This document shows, in pieces, positions 58,069-64,000 of a DNA stretch of 64,000 bases (position 1 is its first letter; each line of letters opens with the position of its first letter). A program made the position numbers and the translations under genes. Source of the stretch: Gnetum montanum (taxonomy: Eukaryota > Streptophyta > Gnetopsida > Gnetales > Gnetaceae). Location: NCBI GenBank assembly GCA_015680685.1, contig MNCI01001451.1, positions 6,503 to 70,502 of the forward strand, given 5' to 3'. The notes under the pieces are model-generated. The model searched no databases. It saw only the letters and a list, made by a program, of their open reading frames with translations, and had not been told where the DNA came from.

Positions 58069-58500
58069 ATGCCAACCAGAGATAATCAAAGACATCCACA
58101 GTTAAATTACACCATAATTGAGAAAGAACTAATGGTAATGATGTATGCTTTCAAAAAGTTTATGCACTATGTGCTTGGCTATAAGGTGTATGTGCACACA
58201 GATCATAGTGCCATTCGCTTCCTAATGAACAAGCCAACAGTGAGCCCCCGTATCATATGGTGGCTGGTGATTTTATAGGAATTCGATCTTACAATGGTAG
58301 ACTGGAAAGGAACTAAGAATTTGGTCACTAATCATATCTCTTGGTTAAGATGGGATAACAAAGAAGAGGAGAGCTTGCTCTCTAATCAATTTCTAGATGA
58401 ACTTCTCTTTACAAGAGCAATAAATGAACAAATGCTTATAGAAAAAAAATGGTATGATGGCATCCCACTTACCTTCTTACTCAGAAGATGCCATAAGATT
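58069..58500 (+). pseudogene. Classical RNase H of element C
   Basis: QLNYTIIEKELMVMMYAFKK with the conserved Glu, YKVYVHTDHSAIRFLM with the D-H pair, then FDLTMVDWKGTKNLVTNHIS where the final catalytic Asp of the A-D-x-L-S box is changed (TNHIS). Only one RNase H is present, unlike the Tat element. Confidence 0.8.
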
Positions 58501-58584
58501 TGGACTTTAGGAAGAAATAACAGTTTCTTCATTGGGCTAAGTATTTCATGGAAACTAATAGACACCTTTACAAGGTATGCATCG

Positions 58585-59720
58585 ATGGCCTAGTTCATTG
58601 GTGTGTTGCTAATGTGGACTAATTGCACATTCTCAAGGATGCTCATGAAGGCCCTTTGAAAGGCCATTATGTTGGAAGATGCACAGCTATAAAAATCCTG
58701 ATGGCAGGATACTATTAGCCTACAATCTTCGAAGACATTCACTAGTTTGTCTGATCCTGTGAACATTGTCAACAAGATGGTGGGATGACGACTTGAATGG
58801 AGGGTCCACAATAGTGGATTTAACCATTGGAACCCTTTGACATATGGGTCATAGAATTCATGGGTGCCATCACCTCCATTCCCAATGGAAAGGCATACAT
58901 CATCGTAGTAGTTGATTACTACATTAAATGAGTAAAAGAAATAGCCATCATTGATTGTACATAATCCATTGTTGTTAGATTTGTACAGCAAAATGTTGTG
59001 AGGGTGCCATGTGCACTGATTTTTGACAATGGAACTTATTTTATGGGTGTCACTTTTCAAAAACTTATGCAACACTTGGGGGTTAAACATAAATTAAAAA
59101 CATCCTATCACCCCCAAGCCAATGGTTAAGTAGGGGTAACTAATAGGGAGATTACAAAGATCCTAATAAGGACTATAAGCAAATATAGGAGAGACTAGAG
59201 CACAAAACTCAACAATGCCCTTTGGGCCTATCGCTCAACATGGAAACTTCCTATTGGCTACTCTCCCTATGTGTTAGTATACAGAAAACTTCCAATGCTC
59301 CTAATTCAATCCGAGCTTCATACACTCTTAATGGCCTGTGATCTAAATCTTGACCTAAGTTTAGCACCAAAAAAAAAAAAAAATACTAATCAACCTTAAT
59401 GTGCTAGACAAAAATTGATTAGTAGCCCTATCTTTGAAGAAAGTGCACAAGGATTTAACAAGCAATGACATGACCTCAAAATATAGAAAATAAAATTTCA
59501 ACCTGGAGATAAGGTTCTCTACTAGAACCCCACACATGTACCATAAAAAACAAAATTCTAAACATTGTGGGAGGGATCTTATACTGCATGAAACCTTTTC
59601 CTCTAGGGCCATGACCATATACAAACCTAAGAGTCCAAATAAAAAGTAGTTGGTCAACATCCAACAAGTAAAGCATTTCCATGAACTAAAGCAAGCCAGT
59701 ACAATAAATACCTCAATGAA
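58585..59720 (+). pseudogene. Integrase of element C
   Basis: Zinc-finger region (HEGPLKGHYVGR ... CEHCQQ), core with WVIEFMGAI (first catalytic Asp now Glu), LIFDNGTYFMG (second Asp kept), and SYHPQANG followed by a stop and VGVTNREI, where the family has E; so two of three catalytic residues are lost. It continues with ALWAYRSTWKLPIGYSPYVL. It would insert cDNA in an intact copy. Confidence 0.85.
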
Positions 59721-59759
59721 TGGACAACCATGCTCAATTTTTTGGATGTCCTCCTTCCA

Positions 59760-61340
59760 ACTTAGTTCTGGGGGAGATGGCCATCTATGTTAATTATCCA
59801 TATGGTTCCTTAGTTTTTTTCTATTTTTTGTTTTGCACATTTTTGATATCACAAGTTATTTATTTTACACCTTTTTGATTTTCAAAATTTCTACTATTTT
59901 ACACCATTTTTTGTTTTACACCAGCATTAGTACATTTAAATCTTTCTTGAATATTTTAAACTTTCTCATATATTTTACTTTGTTTTTTTTAGTGTGATTC
60001 TCAAATTTTTACTAATAAACATTGTTTGTGCTAATAGGACACAATGGTGCTATAGTTGTTACTAATGTTGGTTTGTGCTTTATGTTTTGTTTGCTAATGT
60101 TTGGTTTCTATTTTTAAATTTTTGTGCTGATGGTTAAGTCATGGTTTCTTTTTTCATGGACTAGGTAGTGAACACAACATCCATCCATTCATAAATTCTA
60201 TGGTTTTTCTTGTTTTGGAATTTTGAGGTCCCTTTCATTAAATAAACTCTTAATAAATTGGTGACCTTGGTAGTTTTTAGAATTGGGAAGGATTCAAAGA
60301 TTTGTACAAGGTGTGAATTCAAGGGGACTCAATACTTTTTGTACTCTTCTACTTATGTGGGTGCTCAAGTGTTTTAATAGACTTCTTACTGTTTCATGTT
60401 GCATAATAATAGGAAGTTAAATAAAGTCTTTGCATGGTGTGGTCTCTATCCAAAATGAAAAAAAAAAAAACCAAAAACAAAAATAATAAAAAACATGAAG
60501 GAAATTCAAAGCACACCCCTTAGACGAATAAATGGGCTACAAGCATTGGTTATGGAACTAGAAAGACATGTTATCCATGCATGAAGGTCCCCTCTAACTA
60601 AGGCCTTCTCTCACTTCCGACTTGTCTTTTCTTCTCTTTATGGAATGGTGGTTGTTCTGTGGGTGCACTCTTGTATCTTGAGGGGATGGATTAGTCTTGG
60701 AGTGATGATGCAAAGTCATTGAACAAGGTTGGTTTTGGTTTGGACTAAGGATGGATCTTCTTAAGTCATTTTAAACACAAAACTCCACAAGGGACTTCTT
60801 ATGACCTCAATTTAAAATTCCATTCCACCTTCTCCATCATCCATCTATACTATTCATAACTCACCTAATTGCTAGTGTCCATGTTCTTGATTCGGTATCT
60901 TGGTTTGACGTACTTGAATTCTTTGGTAGAGTCTTCCAGGTTTTGATCCTTAACTTCCATCAACTGTTAAGCACCTATGGGGCCCATGGACTTCTTAGGT
61001 TGAGGTTAAGTGAGGGCAAACATGGCATGTGCCTACTATGGTAAGGACCCACTTACATCTCTCTTGGTTGGGCTCATTAAGCACCTTATCCTTAGGCATT
61101 CTTGCAAACAGAATCTTTTGTACATCCATATTCTACATTAGACCATGTACCCCTTTACATATTTTATTCAATAAATACTTTCTCCATCAATTTTTTAAAT
61201 TCTTAAGCTTTCAAAGATCCTCTTCAATTATTTTGTTATATTCTTGGCTTTTCTAGGACTCCATAGATCCCAAGTTTATTGAAAAATTCTTTGTATTTTT
61301 TAAGGTATTCAAATTTCAAAATTTTGCCTTCCCCATTGAC
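59760..61340 (+). other. Post-pol region of element C, no ORF
   Basis: Begins with CTGGGGGAGATGG (59,770), a polypurine-tract-like run, then strongly T-rich sequence to 60,160 with recurring TTTTACACC and TTTTTGATTTTC, and poly-A-rich tracts near 60,455. Athila-type elements have long post-pol regions. No protein motif was found. Confidence 0.45.
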
Positions 61341-61450
61341 AACATAGACTCATATACAAGGCCTTGTATATGGGGCCCCATCGATGTAGCAAAAAAATAC
61401 TATATATAGGCATGACCCCACTTCAAAATGTTTACGTTTTCTCACAAATG
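61340..61450 (+). repeat. LTR promoter-like fragment
   Basis: TACAAGGCCTTGTA (perfect 14-bp palindrome) then GGGGCCCC and ATCGAT, 20-35 bp upstream of TATA-like CTATATATAGG (61,391). The layout matches the U3/TATA junction of other LTRs here, so an additional LTR remnant probably lies within element C. Confidence 0.45.
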
Positions 61451-61869
61451 CCAAGGGAGTTTATCAAATTTTTAGAGCCTAGAACCTTCTAGATGCCATA
61501 CCTTTTTGATCATTTATCCAAATGACTTCATTCTTCAACCTTGCAACTACCAAAGGTAAGATCTTTGTCATGGGGGCCATAAATGTGTCATTTTTGATGA
61601 AAATTTTTTTACCATTTTTTCTAACTACCACAAAGTTTTAACTAAGAAATCAACTATTAAACACCAAATTACAAGAGTTAAACCTTTCCAATAAGCTCCA
61701 ATGAAATTTACGATTAAAAATTAATAAATAACTAATAAAATAATCAATCTACCATGGTCCAAGCTTAGCCAAAGTGTAATGGATTAAGAAGAGAAGGTAT
61801 TCAAAAATTCAAAGTTACACATTGTGTCTACTAATCCATGGATGTGTTGTGACGATAGATGGAATCAAA

Positions 61870-63150
61870 AGAAAAGCACACGTTGGAAGTAGGACCATCT
61901 CAACTAAAGGAGAAATAGCCTAGAATAAGAAGGGGCCAAGATCAGGCCCAAGAAGAATCGCATGTACTTGATGCCATAGGTCCTCTTAGGGAAGAGGTTG
62001 AGGTGGAATCTATTTAGTAGATTCTAGAACCAGTAGCAACAACAGAACACTCCCACTGGGATAATGCACCAGCTCAATAAGAAAATCTCAAGGTGATCTT
62101 GATAGAAGCTTGCTTGAATTAGATCAAATTGAGGGAGGTCCAAAAAATGGTGCTCTAGGAGTTAAACTTTGCCCCTTTCTTAGAGCAAGCACCAAAAGAA
62201 GTGCAAGATCAACTGAAGGCCTCTTCCATGTGGCCAGTCATCACTTCTAATGGGAAGAGATATTTTTATTTTGGAATAATAGGTAGCTTGGATCCACTAT
62301 AAAAATCAAGGACATCTCAATGTCCTATTTGGCACAAGCTATTGCTATATTGCTTGGTTTCTAGAAATGGAGGCAAGTCTTGTTGACATTACAATGTAGG
62401 TAGATCATAGCATTAAAAAAGAATAGGTGCAATAGTGCTATGTTGTTGACTGTATGGAGTTTGGTGCACTCACACTAGTAGAAAGGATCCATTATAAGAT
62501 TGTGACGTTTTACCTTAGTCCCATAGTGAGGCCAAACAAAATCATTGCCTTTTCTATTTGTGCATGCATCACTCTGAGTGGAAGATTCCCTATCAACCTT
62601 CCACAGCTGATATATCTCGAGATGGAGAAGTGATTTAAAGAAAATGAATCTGGAAGGAGAGCACTCACCTTTCCATGTCTCATTAGAAAACTTTGTTAGA
62701 GGGAAGGAATAGTCTATTATACAAATGATGTTATTAGGCATTCCCCAACTACCAATTGGGTAGAAATGATGAAACATAAAACACCTACAACTACCATTCA
62801 AGAAGAGGAGCAACAACCAACACCTTCACCTTCTACTCAAACAATTGTGCTAGATGTCATTGTAATTGCGCAACGGTTTGATGAATACTAAGAATGGTTC
62901 TTCAATGAACAAGAGCAACAAGTAAGCATGAGTGGCAAGGACCCATCTATCTATAGACTAGCAATGAGTCACCTAAATGAGGTGGCTCAAAAAATTAGCT
63001 TGAGGGATGGAGGTGGATCCATTTTCTCAACCCAAAAAATGCAGTTGCTTGTAAGGTTAAATCCTAGCACCAGAGAGGTCATGGTATCTCTCATAGAATA
63101 GCATAAAGTAGTTGTAGATTGAGGAGATGATGGAATACATGGAGCTTGCC
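61870..63150 (+). pseudogene. Decayed 3' accessory ORF of element C
   Basis: Broken frames with Glu/Gln-rich and helical stretches, for example LRASTKRSARSTEGLFHVAS-like text near 62,180 and EVAQKISLRDGGGS near 62,980. Its position matches the accessory ORF of element B (39.4-41.1 kb), but I could not align the two convincingly. Confidence 0.4.
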
Positions 63151-63245
63151 AATCTCTAATGCACAAATCTAGCTATGTTGATTACTAGACGACTGTAGTT
63201 AGAACTAGAAAAAAAGGTGGCTAGCTTGTACTTGTTGTATGAGGC

Positions 63246-64000
63246 CAAGTTCAAGCATCATATAAATATGTGCTCACAATTGTGTTTGTGGGGAATCAAG
63301 TCATAGTAGTAGTAGAGATCTTGAAATTTTTCCATTTGAAAGTTAGAATACTTCTTTGAGTGCTTGTAGCAGGTGTTAGAAAGTGTATCGATCTTTGTTC
63401 GAGCATTATTGTCCCTAAACCATACTAGTATGTATGACAATAAAGATGAGCCTTTTGATCAAACCTTGCATTCATTATTTTCATTAAATATGCAATTAAT
63501 TAAGTTCAATTAGATTTTAAGTGATTAGTTAATTAATTAAGCTAAATAGATTAAGTACATAAGTATGATTGCTTCGAGCAAAAACATGTACTTGCTTGGT
63601 AATCCTAGTAGTGTTATTGCTTGATGTGCCTAGTAGCATAGTGCTTGGTAACCCAATTGTGGATATGTGGGTTCTAGACATATACGAAAAGTGGGACTGG
63701 ATGCTTATGTTAGGACTAGCTAGAGACTAGTAAGTAGTTAAATTAAATTAGTCATTAAAATACTTCATCCCTCTATTTAAGTGCCAAAGAACATAAAACA
63801 TAAAATAATAAAAATCATATGCCTCGATTACAGTTAACCATACCTTTGTACATCATAAGTGTAATTGGGAAGATAATGAACAACCATTATGACAAGGTTC
63901 AGTTTTTAGAAGACTAGTGCACCAGAAACTATAGAGTCCATAGAATTCAACCGAATCATGCATGAATGCTTCATGATTCGTATGGTTGAGCATAGGGGTA
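63246..64000 (+). repeat. 3' LTR of element C, cut by the window end
   Basis: From CATATAAATATGTGCTC onward it matches 52,861-53,640 with scattered differences (AGATGAGCCTTTTGATCAAACC, AAGTATGATTGCTTCGAGC, GAACATAAAACATAAAATAATA). The U3 portion upstream of the TATA box is missing or unrecognisable, so the LTR is truncated on the left. Confidence 0.8.

Larger units (their letters stand above)
52752..64000 (+). mobile_element. Element C: plus-strand Athila-like Ty3/gypsy, decayed, runs off the window
   Basis: LTR, tRNA-Asp-type primer site, gag, protease, reverse transcriptase, RNase H, integrase, long post-pol region and 3' LTR in the canonical order over more than 11 kb. The same primer-site type and protein motifs occur in A and B. 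Every domain has stops, so the insertion is old. It interrupts the Copia element at 52.7 kb. Confidence 0.85.

Noticed and set aside
59361-59682. Minus-strand hydrophobic ORFs near the integrase end
   Set aside because: They oppose the readable integrase tail and arise from T-rich complement sequence.

Overview
This window is nuclear DNA of a seed plant with a large, repeat-rich genome. It is AT-rich and gene-poor, built from nested and heavily decayed LTR retrotransposons, with one ordinary host gene. The style (old decayed Ty3 and Copia elements, long intergenic stretches, 17.8 kb nested insertion) suggests a gymnosperm, but the sequence alone does not prove that.

Layout. (1) 1.6-6.38 kb and 24.23-24.51 kb hold an old plus-strand Ty3/gypsy element (element A: LTR, degenerate tRNA-Asp-type primer site, gag, protease, reverse transcriptase). 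(2) 6,381-24,224 is a much younger, GC-richer Tat-lineage Ty3 element on the minus strand. It split A's reverse transcriptase and left the 5-bp duplication GGTAT. Its LTRs are about 93% identical. In minus-strand order it has gag, protease, reverse transcriptase, two RNase H domains and an integrase with all catalytic residues. Between protease and reverse transcriptase, on the opposite (plus) strand, sits a TATA-box-led, intron-containing gene of about 8 exons (13,163-17,714), which begins with a catalytically dead FCP1-like HAD fold. (3) 24.5-30.6 kb holds an LTR rich in palindromes, a Copia 3' end (polypurine tract plus LTR) and a minus-strand Ty3 reverse transcriptase scrap. (4) 32,262-35,045 (minus) is the one intact host gene, a seven-exon NHL-repeat membrane protein whose exon phases all close. 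(5) 36.6-38.0 kb is a decayed repeat field. (6) 38.7-46 kb is a minus-strand Ty3 element (B) with gag and a 3' accessory ORF but no recognisable pol. (7) 47.9-50.5 kb carries LTR fragments in both orientations. (8) 51.5-52.7 kb is a Copia 5' LTR with primer site. (9) 52.75 kb to the window end is a plus-strand Ty3 element (C) with all pol domains in decayed form, interrupted by a 350-bp insertion and by a misoriented contig between two single Ns.

Most notable. The Tat element combines (a) a spliced antisense gene that kept its introns, (b) dozens of copies of a short palindrome, GCGTATACGC, in its U3, leader, and the antisense gene's 5' UTR and first intron, and (c) 18 copies of a small hairpin repeat whose stem bases covary, in three clusters, two of which bracket the antisense gene. 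A second theme is that at least seven LTRs or LTR fragments here carry their own short palindromic motifs just upstream of the TATA box. The proposal that the antisense protein recognises the palindromes, as anti-silencing factors of plant VANDAL elements do with their motif arrays, is inference only.
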